Of a DNA stretch of 64,000 bases, positions 9,483 to 18,059 are shown piece after piece. The position numbers and the translations under genes are program-made. Each line of letters begins with the position of its first letter. Positions within the stretch are counted from its first letter, which is position 1. The DNA lies in contig NZ_FRAA01000001.1 of assembly GCF_900142205.1 (NCBI RefSeq), positions 898,803-962,802 on the forward strand, given 5' to 3'. The notes beneath the pieces were generated by a model. The model had not been told where the DNA came from. It saw only the letters and a program-made list of their open reading frames with translations, and did not search any database. The DNA comes from Reichenbachiella agariperforans (GTDB lineage: Bacteria > Bacteroidota > Bacteroidia > Cytophagales > Cyclobacteriaceae).

Positions 9483-9521
9483 CAAAAAACCTCTGAAAAT
9501 CAATAGATTAACAGAGGTTTT
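9483..9521 (-). terminator. Rho-independent terminator after tRNA-Leu
   Basis: On the minus strand AACCTCTG (complement of 9512-9519) pairs exactly with CAGAGGTT (complement of 9488-9495) over a 16-base loop, followed by a T run. It begins a few bases past the tRNA 3' end, so it ends the tRNA transcript. Confidence 0.8.
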
Positions 9522-9523
9522 TG

Positions 9524-9607
9524 TACCAGAGGCGGGACTTGAACCCGCACGACCAGAAGGTCACAAGATTTTAAGTCTTGCGTGTCTACCGATTCCACCA
9601 CTCCGGC
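9524..9607 (-). tRNA. tRNA-Leu (anticodon UAA)
   Basis: Read on the minus strand the gene starts GCCGGAGTGGTGGAATCGG and contains the class II long variable arm, the anticodon stem-loop AGACTTAAAATCT with anticodon TAA, and the T arm GCGGGTTCAAGTCCCGC. The acceptor stem GCCGGAG/CTCTGGT has two G-U pairs, and the discriminator is A. No CCA is encoded. Size (84 bases) fits leucine tRNAs. Confidence 0.97.
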
Positions 9608-9724
9608 AGGATCATGATGTAGTGCTGTACCAGAGACTAAAGTTAAGAACTGCTTGGATACAAAAAAAGTGTATGCGCGATGCTATTGCACCTTCTCACT
9701 CACATACACTCTCACACTCAATTG

Positions 9725-9797
9725 AGCGAAAGACGGGGTTCGAACCCGCGACCTCCACCTTGGCAAGGTGGCGCTCTACCAGCTGAGCTACTTTCAC
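9725..9797 (-). tRNA. tRNA-Gly (anticodon GCC)
   Basis: On the minus strand the cloverleaf reads GTGAAAGTAGCTCAGCTGGT (acceptor and D arm), then the anticodon arm CCACCTTGCCAAGGTGG with anticodon GCC, then the T arm CGGGTTCGAACCCCG and acceptor strand CTTTCGC. It lies 117 bases upstream of tRNA-Leu on the same strand and may be co-transcribed with it. CCA is not encoded. Confidence 0.97.
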
Positions 9798-9993
9798 TTG
9801 TTAGTCCGTTTGACTAAATTCGAGTGCAAAGATAGAAAGCAATTCGACATATTCAAGTCTTGACTTGCAAAAAAAGAAAAGAATTTTCTAAGCTATTGAT
9901 TATCTGATTTTTCCGATTGAAACTTTTTTCACCCTCAACAATAGCACCTTTGGATTGCCCCCAAAACCAGCACTCACCACACTACTCATGGTC

Positions 9994-10491
9994 TCAGGAT
10001 TTAAAAACATTGTCTCCCCCATCTTGACTACTATCAAAGACGCGGATTGCGACAACATCCGCCTCAGCGGTTTTCTCTCCGAGACAATAAAAATCGCACT
10101 TCAAGACCGTCTTCTTGCCTTTGACCTCTACCACACGAGCACGCAGCTCCACGGTATCATTGTTGGAAGTAGGCCTCAGATACTTGACAGATAAGGTTCC
10201 TGTAGCGTAACGATACTCTGGCAAGGAACCGAGCGCTCTCCCCTCTTGGCGATACGCATACGCCATGGCCGTACACATACAGTGACAATCAACGAGCGTG
10301 GCTATCACTCCTCCGTTCATCAATTCAGACCACCCGTGATATTTCTCCTCCGAATCCCACCTACAAACGGATTCTTCTCCCTCCCAATAGCTCTTGACAT
10401 GCAGCCCTTGATCGTTGTTGATCCCACAGCCGAAGCATACATTTTCGGGCATGTAATCCTGAAAATATTTTTTTTCAATTAGTTCACTCAT
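9994..10491 (-). CDS. PaaI-family hot-dog thioesterase
   Basis: The product is about 165 residues with a single hot-dog fold, which hydrolyses acyl-CoA thioesters. The characteristic segment HGWSELMNGGVIATLVDCHCMCTA carries the His-Gly and the Asp in the long helix expected of the family. GTLSVKYLRPT and VVEVKGKKTVLKCDFYC are the usual beta strands. An N-terminal CFGCGINNDQGL motif is typical of this subgroup. The open frame runs on to 10632, but ATG at 10491 is chosen because the longer version would overlap the divergent gene at 10544 and adds hydrophobic residues foreign to the family. The substrate is not predictable. Confidence 0.85.
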   Translation of the reverse strand: MSELIEKKYFQDYMPENVCFGCGINNDQGLHVKSYWEGEESVCRWDSEEKYHGWSELMNGGVIATLVDCHCMCTAMAYAYRQEGRALGSLPEYRYATGTLSVKYLRPTSNNDTVELRARVVEVKGKKTVLKCDFYCLGEKTAEADVVAIRVFDSSQDGGDNVFKS

Positions 10492-10543
10492 TATTAATGT
10501 TGGGTTATCAGTTTTTGCTAATTTAAGCATCCATACAAAACAA

Positions 10544-11215
10544 ATGGCTATGAGAAGGAGATACATTGGATGGATGACGGGTTGCATTGTCCTATTGGCA
10601 GTTAGTAGCAGTACAGCACAGGATACTGTCATAGATGAGGATGACTACAATTCCAACCAGCAGCACACTTCTAATGGCTGGGATCTGATTGGCCAAGAGC
10701 AATTCGAAGATGCGCTCTCGCAGTTTGATCTAGCGATAGATAGCTACGATGGCAATGCTGACAGTTTCGTTGGTCGTGCCAATGCACTACTACGAATCGA
10801 CCGATTCAGCGAGGCGCAAAAAGACATAGAGACCGCACTATTGCTGGCACCAGATCAAGCAGACATGTTCTATTTAGCAGGAAATATCTATTTCAAGATG
10901 GAGTATTTCGAACTAGCCGCACGCAACTATAGTAGTGCCATCCGTGCCAACGACACCTCTGACATACCTGTTGATCTGATCAACTGCTACTACAACCGTG
11001 GCAATGCCTACTTCTCGGCGGGCATGTATCGCTCTGCTATCAACGACTTTTCTCGGGTCATTGATGCGAATGAAGATAGCTTTATCGCCTACCACAACCG
11101 CGCACTTGCGTATAAGAACAGGGAGGAATACGACATGGCTTGCCAAGACTTCTACAAAGCGCAAGAACTCGGTAGCAAAATGTCCCAAAAATACATAGAC
11201 AGATACTGCCCATGA
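10544..11215 (+). CDS. Exported TPR protein
   Basis: The 223-residue product has a signal peptide (WMTGCIVLLAVSSSTAQ, cleavage after about residue 26) followed by four or five TPR units: GWDLIGQEQFEDALSQFDLAI, SFVGRANALLRIDRFSEAQKD, MFYLAGNIYFKMEYFELAARNY, YNRGNAYFSAGMYRSAINDF and AYHNRALAYKNREEYDMACQDF. It ends KYIDRYCP, and the CQDFYKAQELGS pattern is common in Bacteroidota TPR proteins. It overlaps the next small gene by four bases (ATGA), so the two are coupled. It presumably acts as a periplasmic scaffold; partner unknown. Confidence 0.85.
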   Translation: MAMRRRYIGWMTGCIVLLAVSSSTAQDTVIDEDDYNSNQQHTSNGWDLIGQEQFEDALSQFDLAIDSYDGNADSFVGRANALLRIDRFSEAQKDIETALLLAPDQADMFYLAGNIYFKMEYFELAARNYSSAIRANDTSDIPVDLINCYYNRGNAYFSAGMYRSAINDFSRVIDANEDSFIAYHNRALAYKNREEYDMACQDFYKAQELGSKMSQKYIDRYCP

Positions 11216-11394
11216 CCACTAAAAAAGAGATTAGCGAGAAGAAAAAGCAAAGCAAGAAAAACAGTCATATCTCCAAATCAAAGGACACTTCCGAAACAAA
11301 AAAAGCAGACAACACCTCTGACAAGGATGATGAAACGACACAGTTAGGACTCCCTGATATAGATCTAAAAAAATTTATGGGCTGTGGTGGCTAA
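11212..11394 (+). CDS. Small lysine-rich protein with a GCGG C-terminus
   Basis: The 60-residue product overlaps the stop of the TPR gene by ATGA, which strongly favours real translation. The first 45 residues are almost all Lys, Ser, Glu, Asp and Thr and should be disordered. The last 15 residues, LPDIDLKKFMGCGG, look like a short conserved functional tail with one Cys. No signal peptide is present, so it is probably cytoplasmic. I know of no assigned function; the Cys-Gly-Gly end may be a modification or interaction motif, which is speculation. Its stop is directly adjacent to the end of the convergent murF-alr gene. Confidence 0.6.
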   Translation: MTTKKEISEKKKQSKKNSHISKSKDTSETKKADNTSDKDDETTQLGLPDIDLKKFMGCGG

Positions 11395-13803
11395 CTAACC
11401 CGAAACATAGGTTCTTTTGACACGCTGACTGATACTGGTCAGAATCTCATAAGGAATGGTACCTACCCAACTGGCCAAGTCCTGAATGGTAGGACTCTCG
11501 CCGAAGACGACCACTTCGTCTCCAGTCTTGATCTCTACGGCAGACACATCTAGCATGGTCATATCCATGCATACATTCCCAATCGTAGGCACCCACTGCC
11601 CTGCGATGGACATCTTACCTACCCCGTTACCAAAGGCACGTGCATAGCCATCCGCATAACCTATAGGCACAATCGCTATTTTCATATCCCGCTTCGCAAA
11701 CCCAAGCCGTCCATAGCCGACAGATTCCCCTTCTTTGATGTGCTTCACCTGAGATACGTGTGCTTTGAGCGTACTGACTATACTTAGCTTTTGCTCCTCC
11801 GACATCACAGGATCAAATCCATACAATCCTATCCCTAAGCGCACCATATCAAAATGAAAAGCTTTGTAATTGTCTATCCCAGCCGTGTTGACCAAATGCC
11901 GCAGCGGTTTGTACCAAAGCGCTTTCATCACCAGGTCACTCATCTCCTCAAAGACTCGTCCCTGCTTCAAGGTAAAGTCGCGATGGCGTGGATCTTCACT
12001 CCCAGCCAAATGGCTAAAGATACTCTTTACTTTGATCCTCTTGTGCAGTTTCAGTACCTCGACGAGACGCTTGAGCTCTTCAGATTTAAAACCTAAGCGA
12101 TTCATCCCTGTTTCCAGCTTGATGTGAATAGCTGGGACTTGCTCCTCCCCTTCGAAGAAGTCATTAAAATCAAACAACTGCTCTAAGGAATAAATCTCAG
12201 GCTCTAGATTATACTCCTTCAAAAACCGAAATGAATCAGGTGATGCATTCATGATCATAATCGGAAGATGAATCCCACTCTTACGAAGCTCCACAGCCTC
12301 GTCCGTATACGCCACACCGAGATAATCTACCTTGTGAAACTGTAACAGGTTAGCAATCTCAAAATTACCTCCACCGTAAGCAAATGCCTTTACCATCACC
12401 ATCAACTTGACCTCTGGTCTCAGCCTCGCCCGGTAGTAGTTCAAGTTATTGGTGAGAGACTCCATGTTGATCTCCATGATCGTACCATGGGCTTTGTACT
12501 CTAGTCTCTCTACCACTCGCTCGAACTGAAAATCCCTTGCTCCTTTCACCAGTACAATCTCATCCTGCACCTGAAAATCAGATGACAAAAACGCATCTGT
12601 ACTCGCAAAAAACTCTGCCTGCGTATGAAACAACCCTCTCGCCTCGGAGATTTCTGTTCCCACACCAATCAAACGATGAATGTTCAAATTGCGCATCAGG
12701 TCATCGATGCGTTGGTACAGTGCATCTGATGATAGACCCGTTTGATAAAGGTCTGACAGGATCACAGTTTTCTTACTTTTTTGATTTTGGCGATGGAGAA
12801 AATCTAACGCAACTTCTAGTCCATACAGGTCATTGTTGTAAGTGTCATCGATCACATAGGATCTGTTCACTGCTTGTTTCATCTCAAGCCTCATCTTCAC
12901 CGACGACAAGGTATCGAGTCGCGTCTGTATCATCTCCACGCCGAACCCCATCACATGTAGTACTGCTGCACATTGGAGTGAATTCTCTATCGAAGCTGGA
13001 TCAGAGAATTTAAGACGCAAGGAGAGTATTTGCTCTCCTATAATCATCTCAACCACTCCTTTTTCTTGACGCTCAACGGTCCATGGAATCAACTCTGTAT
13101 CAGCCGAAAATACGGATTCAAGTGCTTGTTCGATTTCAGGATACGCAGCACTGTAAATCACCTTTTGACAACCAGCGAAGAGCTGCGCCTTTTCATTAGC
13201 CTTCTGCTGGAGAGATTCAAAACCAGCATTATGCGCCTCACCGATATTGGTAAATACGCCTAGTGTGGGTTTGATCATCGGTTCTAAACGAGCCATCTCT
13301 CCACGCTCAGATATTCCCGCCTCGAAGATTCCCAGATTGTGCTGATCCGACATCTGCCACACCGACAGAGGCACTCCGAGCTGTGAGTTATAACTCTTTG
13401 GGCTTTTGACGATCTTAAATTTATAATCCAGCAGCTGCGCCAGCCATTCCTTGACGATCGTCTTGCCATTGCTGCCTGTGATTCCTATCACAGGATAGGT
13501 AAAAAGCAACCTATGATACGTCACGATCCATTGCATCACACTGAGCGAATGGCGCACCTCCAGTATGTTCACATCATCGGGTAGTTTGATTTCCTTCTCT
13601 ACCACAAAGCAACGCACCCCTTTGTCGTAGGCTTCTTGCACAAACTCATGCCCATCATGGTTGATCCCCTCAATCGCAAAAAACAACACACCAGAGCGAA
13701 TAGAAATATTACGGGTATCGGTCACGAGCTCCTTAATTTCGGCATCTCTGGACAGTTTAGTGATTTTACCCTTCCCTATTTTTTCTAACTCTGTGAACTT
13801 CAT
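11395..13803 (-). CDS. Bifunctional MurF (UDP-MurNAc-tripeptide:D-Ala-D-Ala ligase) / alanine racemase
   Basis: Two cell-wall enzymes are fused in about 802 residues. Residues about 1-435 are MurF, which adds D-Ala-D-Ala to the peptidoglycan precursor: the ATP loop GITGSNGKTIVKEW lies near residue 105 and FTNIGEAHNAGF near 190. Residues about 440-802 are alanine racemase, which makes D-Ala: the PLP lysine is in MVKAFAYGGG near 473, the HIKLETGMNRLG motif near 575, SVGYGRLG near 695 and NVCMDMTMLDV near 745. This fusion is well known in Bacteroidota. ATG at 13803 is preferred over GTG at 13809. No catalytic residue appears lost. The 171 bases upstream hold the divergent promoter region shared with the helicase gene. 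Confidence 0.94.
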   Translation of the reverse strand: MKFTELEKIGKGKITKLSRDAEIKELVTDTRNISIRSGVLFFAIEGINHDGHEFVQEAYDKGVRCFVVEKEIKLPDDVNILEVRHSLSVMQWIVTYHRLLFTYPVIGITGSNGKTIVKEWLAQLLDYKFKIVKSPKSYNSQLGVPLSVWQMSDQHNLGIFEAGISERGEMARLEPMIKPTLGVFTNIGEAHNAGFESLQQKANEKAQLFAGCQKVIYSAAYPEIEQALESVFSADTELIPWTVERQEKGVVEMIIGEQILSLRLKFSDPASIENSLQCAAVLHVMGFGVEMIQTRLDTLSSVKMRLEMKQAVNRSYVIDDTYNNDLYGLEVALDFLHRQNQKSKKTVILSDLYQTGLSSDALYQRIDDLMRNLNIHRLIGVGTEISEARGLFHTQAEFFASTDAFLSSDFQVQDEIVLVKGARDFQFERVVERLEYKAHGTIMEINMESLTNNLNYYRARLRPEVKLMVMVKAFAYGGGNFEIANLLQFHKVDYLGVAYTDEAVELRKSGIHLPIMIMNASPDSFRFLKEYNLEPEIYSLEQLFDFNDFFEGEEQVPAIHIKLETGMNRLGFKSEELKRLVEVLKLHKRIKVKSIFSHLAGSEDPRHRDFTLKQGRVFEEMSDLVMKALWYKPLRHLVNTAGIDNYKAFHFDMVRLGIGLYGFDPVMSEEQKLSIVSTLKAHVSQVKHIKEGESVGYGRLGFAKRDMKIAIVPIGYADGYARAFGNGVGKMSIAGQWVPTIGNVCMDMTMLDVSAVEIKTGDEVVVFGESPTIQDLASWVGTIPYEILTSISQRVKRTYVSG

Positions 13804-13980
13804 ATACACTGCTAATTGATGATCTGAATGACGTTATTTACCGTCCCAATTTAATTGTAATTATTCAATATCTGACGACCAAAATTTCACAATGTTTTTG
13901 TTTCCCGTTTCGCATTTTGGAGTAAATTGCAAGATTGATTCGATATGAATCCAGTATCAATTTAATGTGATTGTCGGTAG

Positions 13981-16917
13981 ATGAAAGTCTCTCCTAACGA
14001 ACCTTTTCAACTTATATACACCCTATTTGATCACCAGTATCTAGGCTATCTTTTCGAATCCTTTGTGATTCAGAAGGATACGGAGGGACGCTTGACTTTT
14101 GCTCATCAGAATATCTCTGCTATGAACGCTGCGGAGTTCGCCGATGGACTAGACGAGGCAGACTATGAGCTCATCAAACAAATGGACTCTATGCAAGCCG
14201 ACACTGTCGTCAAACACTTTGAAAAGAAGAGAATAAAACCTGACGATTACTTCCTCAAAGTCTTTGACCCAAAGAATGGAGACCAAACCAAACAAGATGA
14301 GATACGGGCTTATGTAGAGAGGAGAAGGGCGAAAATCATGCCGCTCATAAAGGGCAAGAGACTCTTTGAGATGGGAAATGATGGTGAGCCAGCTTGGAAA
14401 GAAATCGAGGTACTTGAGGATGAGGCTTCCGTATTGTTTCACTTCAGACGAAACGAGGAGAACACGCATTACTTCCCGACAATAAAACATCGAGACGAAA
14501 AGATAGAGTTTCAGTACAAAGGAGCATACATCCTCTGCAATGACCCTGCGTTTATCGTCATTGAAAACAAGCTATATAGTTTTCAAAAAAACGTAGATGC
14601 CAACAAGCTAAAGCCTTTCCTCAACAAGAAATTCATAGCCGTCCCTAAAAAAATAGAGGACAGCTACTATCGAAAATTCGTCGCACCGTTGGTTGCATCT
14701 TTTGATGTCTATGCCAAGGGGTTTGACATCAAAACAGAGCATCATGACTTGAAGCCGACGCTATACTTCTCCGAACTCGCCAGTACAAATGGCCAATCTA
14801 TGGAGCTCTTCGGCTCTAATGGAAACGCCAATACCGATCTGCTCCAAGAGAGTAAAATCCTATTTGAACTCAAGTTCAAATATGGGAACCACAGTTACAA
14901 AGCAGATCACTTCAAAGAAGTCAATGTGCATGTGGAGAGTGAAGATGACGACTATACCTTCTACCGTATCCGCCGAAATATCACGCAAGAAAAGAAATAC
15001 CTCAAGTTCCTCGAAGAATCAGGGCTAGCACTAAGATCCTCTCAAGTGACAGTTCCTCTGGGTAAAGCTTTCTCATGGATAGAAGACACCAAAAAATTCC
15101 TACAAGATGCTGGCATCTCGCTGGTACAAAATGGAAAAAGCATCAAGCGATATTTCATAGGCAAGTCGGAGATGACACTGGAAATCAAAGAGAATATCGA
15201 CTGGTTTGACATCCACGCGATAGTCAAATTCGGTGAATTTGAAATCCCATTCAAAGTCATCCGTAACTACATACTAAAGAATATCAAGGAAATCGAACTA
15301 CCTAACGGTGAGATTGCGGTGATCCCCGATGCATGGTTCGAACAATATGCAGAGCTCATGGCCTTCAGTGATGAAGGAAATGCCGAAGAGCTACAACTAC
15401 AAAAGCATCACATCTCTCTAGTCAAAGAGCTGACTGAATCCAATCTAGCTCAGATCAACCTTAAAGGCAAACTCTTAAAATTACAGGACTTTGATAAGAT
15501 CGATGACTTTGAGATTCCACAGGGGTTCATGGGAGATCTGAGACCTTATCAAAAAGCCGGATACAACTGGATGCGCTTCTTACGATCTTATAGTCTGGGA
15601 GGCTGTCTAGCCGATGATATGGGTTTAGGTAAAACCGTACAGACACTAGCTCTCCTACAGTCAGTGCACAGTGAAGAAGAGGCTGGCACCAGCCTTCTGG
15701 TCATGCCTACCTCTCTGATATACAACTGGGAGAAAGAAGCCGAGAAATTCACTCCTAAACTTAAAATCCTCAACTATACTGGAGGAAAAAGAGAAAAAAA
15801 CATCAAGGGTTTTTCTAAGTATGACCTGGTACTGACCTCTTATGGAATCATTCGGCAAGATATCGATCTCCTCAAAGAGTTTCATTTCAACTACATCATA
15901 TTGGACGAATCTCAAGTCATCAAAAACCCTGATTCGATCATATCTAAGAGCATCAGAGAGCTCTACTCGTCTAACAAACTGATCCTGACAGGTACACCGA
16001 TAGAGAACACCACCATGGATCTTTGGTCTCAACTGTCCTTTGTCAATCCAGGCCTACTGGGAACCAAATCATTCTTCAAGAAGCAGTATCAACTTCCTAT
16101 CGAAAAGAAGAAAGACGAAGCGAGTACCAAAAAGCTGTATTCGATCATCAAACCGTTTCTGCTAAGACGAAACAAATCGCAGGTCGCCACTGACCTACCC
16201 GAAAAAATTGAAAATGTACGCTACAGCACCATGAGTGCAGAACAAGAAGAAGCCTATGAAAAAGTAAAATCTGCCTACCGTGACAAAATCATGAAGGAGA
16301 TCGACGCAGGTGGTCTGGGCAAGTCTCAGTTTATGATCCTGCAGGGACTTACCAAACTAAGGCAAATCGCCAATCACCCGCTCCTAGCAGATGAAACCTA
16401 CGAGGGGGAATCTGGCAAACTAGAAGACATCAGCTACATGCTAGAAAATGCCATAAAGAAGGATCAAAAGATACTGGTATTCTCACAGTTTGTGAAGCAT
16501 CTCAAAATCGTATCCAAGTACCTAGATGGACAAAAGATACAATATACCTACCTAGATGGTACGACCAAGGATAGACAAGGCCAAGTGGAGAAGTTCCAAA
16601 ACGACCCTACGATACAGGTATTCCTGATCTCCCTCAAAGCAGGCGGGCTAGGCCTCAATCTGACACAGGCCGAGTATGTATTCCTATTAGACCCCTGGTG
16701 GAATCCTGCCATCGAAGCACAAGCCATAGACCGTGCGCACCGCATCGGTCAGAAAAACAAAGTATTCACTTACCGATTCATCACCAAAAACACCGTAGAA
16801 GAGAAAATAATGCACCTCCAGCAGTCCAAAAAACAACTGGCAGCAGACTTGATCACAACAGAAGAGAGTTTCGTAAAGAACCTATCCAAAGACGACTTAG
16901 TAGGCTTATTAGATTAA
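13981..16917 (+). CDS. SNF2-family DNA helicase/translocase
   Basis: The 978-residue protein has an N-terminal domain of about 500 residues of unknown role and a C-terminal two-lobed SNF2 ATPase. Motif I DDMGLGKTVQT is near residue 545, motif II is DESQ (near 642) in place of the common DEAH/DEAQ, motif III LTGTPIEN is near 672, and motifs V-VI DPWWNPAIEAQAIDRAHRIGQ are near 903-925. Members move along duplex DNA and remodel protein-DNA complexes, with roles in transcription recycling or repair. The long N-terminal region resembles those of bacterial HepA/SNF2 proteins of this size. The gene stands alone, divergent from murF-alr. No defence partners are adjacent. Confidence 0.92.
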   Translation: MKVSPNEPFQLIYTLFDHQYLGYLFESFVIQKDTEGRLTFAHQNISAMNAAEFADGLDEADYELIKQMDSMQADTVVKHFEKKRIKPDDYFLKVFDPKNGDQTKQDEIRAYVERRRAKIMPLIKGKRLFEMGNDGEPAWKEIEVLEDEASVLFHFRRNEENTHYFPTIKHRDEKIEFQYKGAYILCNDPAFIVIENKLYSFQKNVDANKLKPFLNKKFIAVPKKIEDSYYRKFVAPLVASFDVYAKGFDIKTEHHDLKPTLYFSELASTNGQSMELFGSNGNANTDLLQESKILFELKFKYGNHSYKADHFKEVNVHVESEDDDYTFYRIRRNITQEKKYLKFLEESGLALRSSQVTVPLGKAFSWIEDTKKFLQDAGISLVQNGKSIKRYFIGKSEMTLEIKENIDWFDIHAIVKFGEFEIPFKVIRNYILKNIKEIELPNGEIAVIPDAWFEQYAELMAFSDEGNAEELQLQKHHISLVKELTESNLAQINLKGKLLKLQDFDKIDDFEIPQGFMGDLRPYQKAGYNWMRFLRSYSLGGCLADDMGLGKTVQTLALLQSVHSEEEAGTSLLVMPTSLIYNWEKEAEKFTPKLKILNYTGGKREKNIKGFSKYDLVLTSYGIIRQDIDLLKEFHFNYIILDESQVIKNPDSIISKSIRELYSSNKLILTGTPIENTTMDLWSQLSFVNPGLLGTKSFFKKQYQLPIEKKKDEASTKKLYSIIKPFLLRRNKSQVATDLPEKIENVRYSTMSAEQEEAYEKVKSAYRDKIMKEIDAGGLGKSQFMILQGLTKLRQIANHPLLADETYEGESGKLEDISYMLENAIKKDQKILVFSQFVKHLKIVSKYLDGQKIQYTYLDGTTKDRQGQVEKFQNDPTIQVFLISLKAGGLGLNLTQAEYVFLLDPWWNPAIEAQAIDRAHRIGQKNKVFTYRFITKNTVEEKIMHLQQSKKQLAADLITTEESFVKNLSKDDLVGLLD

Positions 16918-17039
16918 ACAACTCTCTAATTCAACGCCTAATTATGGATTGAAATTGAATCAATAAAACCGTGACCAAAGGACGAAATATTCTAGACAAA
17001 ATGACCTAGTAGTTAGACCTCATTAAAAAATGTAGACTA

Positions 17040-17834
17040 TTAATTAGAAAAAGCCATTGCAAAAATGAAAGAACTGGCGTTCTTGATACGCTTAGAAGGA
17101 TAAATCCCCTGCGCTACCGTGATATATTTATAGGCTTTACGTAAATCTTCGTTATTGTAAGCCCGAAGGCTTTGGTTGTAATAATGCAGACCAGCAAGTT
17201 CCTTCATACCTACTTCATTATCTATCACAGTTACTTGTTTGGGTGACCCCATGCTGAAATCGCTTGATACACCAGACATGGCCAACTTTTCATTGATTCG
17301 CTGTGCATCGCTTAGTACGATTTGCTTTCTTTCCTTGATCTCCTCTTTATCCGAAGCAAAACCATTCAACGGATCGGTGGCCTCCATCATAAACTCCCTA
17401 CCCCCAGATTCTACCATCAAGTACACATGATAGTCCGTCTCGACCACACGGTAATGATAACCGAGATCATCAAGAAACAAAGCCAACAGCGCAGACCCCG
17501 TCACACAATCATACTTACCAGACGGGCGAAATATCTCACTGAACAACACCTGCTGCTCATAGCTTTTCAAAAACTTACGGTGCACTTTGTAAAACATGAA
17601 TTTCAAAAAAGCCTCATCAGACTTCATCGACTCATCCTTCTCTCTTAGTTTGCTCAACATATCAAGGTAGGTCGCTTCGAAACTCACGAACTCTTCATGA
17701 GAAAAGCTATCAAAATCGTCACGTATAAATAGTGCCAGCTTCGTATCACCCGTCGGGACTACAGCCATCATCATTTCTACTCTCAGGAGCAAAAAGACTA
17801 ATAGTATCGGTATGGTTTTAAAAACTGTTTTCAT
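17040..17834 (-). CDS. Exported transglutaminase-like protein
   Basis: The 264-residue product has a signal peptide (about residues 1-25). Its middle matches the transglutaminase/cysteine-peptidase fold: the catalytic-type Cys in KYDCVTGSALLALFL near residue 109, the His in ETDYHVYLMV near 128 and the Asp in MMEATDP near 142 are in the correct order and spacing. The C-terminal third (LRAYNNEDLRKAYKYITVAQGIYPS) resembles a TPR hairpin. This layout is seen in envelope proteins that act as proteases or amidases, but the substrate is unknown and activity is untested. It sits alone, convergent with the helicase gene. Confidence 0.65.
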   Translation of the reverse strand: MKTVFKTIPILLVFLLLRVEMMMAVVPTGDTKLALFIRDDFDSFSHEEFVSFEATYLDMLSKLREKDESMKSDEAFLKFMFYKVHRKFLKSYEQQVLFSEIFRPSGKYDCVTGSALLALFLDDLGYHYRVVETDYHVYLMVESGGREFMMEATDPLNGFASDKEEIKERKQIVLSDAQRINEKLAMSGVSSDFSMGSPKQVTVIDNEVGMKELAGLHYYNQSLRAYNNEDLRKAYKYITVAQGIYPSKRIKNASSFIFAMAFSN

Positions 17835-18059
17835 CTATTTTCGAATGGAATCTAACTCAATATAGTCAATGTTAATTTAATGTTACCACAATGTTAACCG
17901 TATTAACACACTAAATCTATACGCAAAACACCTAATTAGAGTTAAAAAATGAGCTTTTTAACCAAAACGCACTGCAAAACCCTATATCCAACTTGCTAAT
18001 TCTTAAAGATACATTAACTTCTGCTTACAGATTTTGCAACGTTTCAATCCCAAAACAAC

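Noticed and set aside
9415-9786. A plus-strand reading frame of about 120 codons
   Set aside because: It runs through tRNA-Leu and tRNA-Gly on the opposite strand; segments such as FVPEAGLEPAR and [12 protein letters not shown] are the well-known false translations of tRNA T arms.
10492-10632. N-terminal extension of the thioesterase gene
   Set aside because: It would overlap the start of the divergent TPR gene and adds hydrophobic residues not found in PaaI-type thioesterases.
13981-16917. SNF2 helicase as part of a phage-defence operon
   Set aside because: Its neighbours are murF-alr (divergent) and a transglutaminase-like gene; no nuclease, PLD or methyltransferase partner is near.
17941-17967. 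Small hairpin GTTAAAAA / TTTTTAAC before the aldehyde dehydrogenase gene
   Set aside because: It is AT-only, has no T run for either strand, and is easily met by chance in this base composition.
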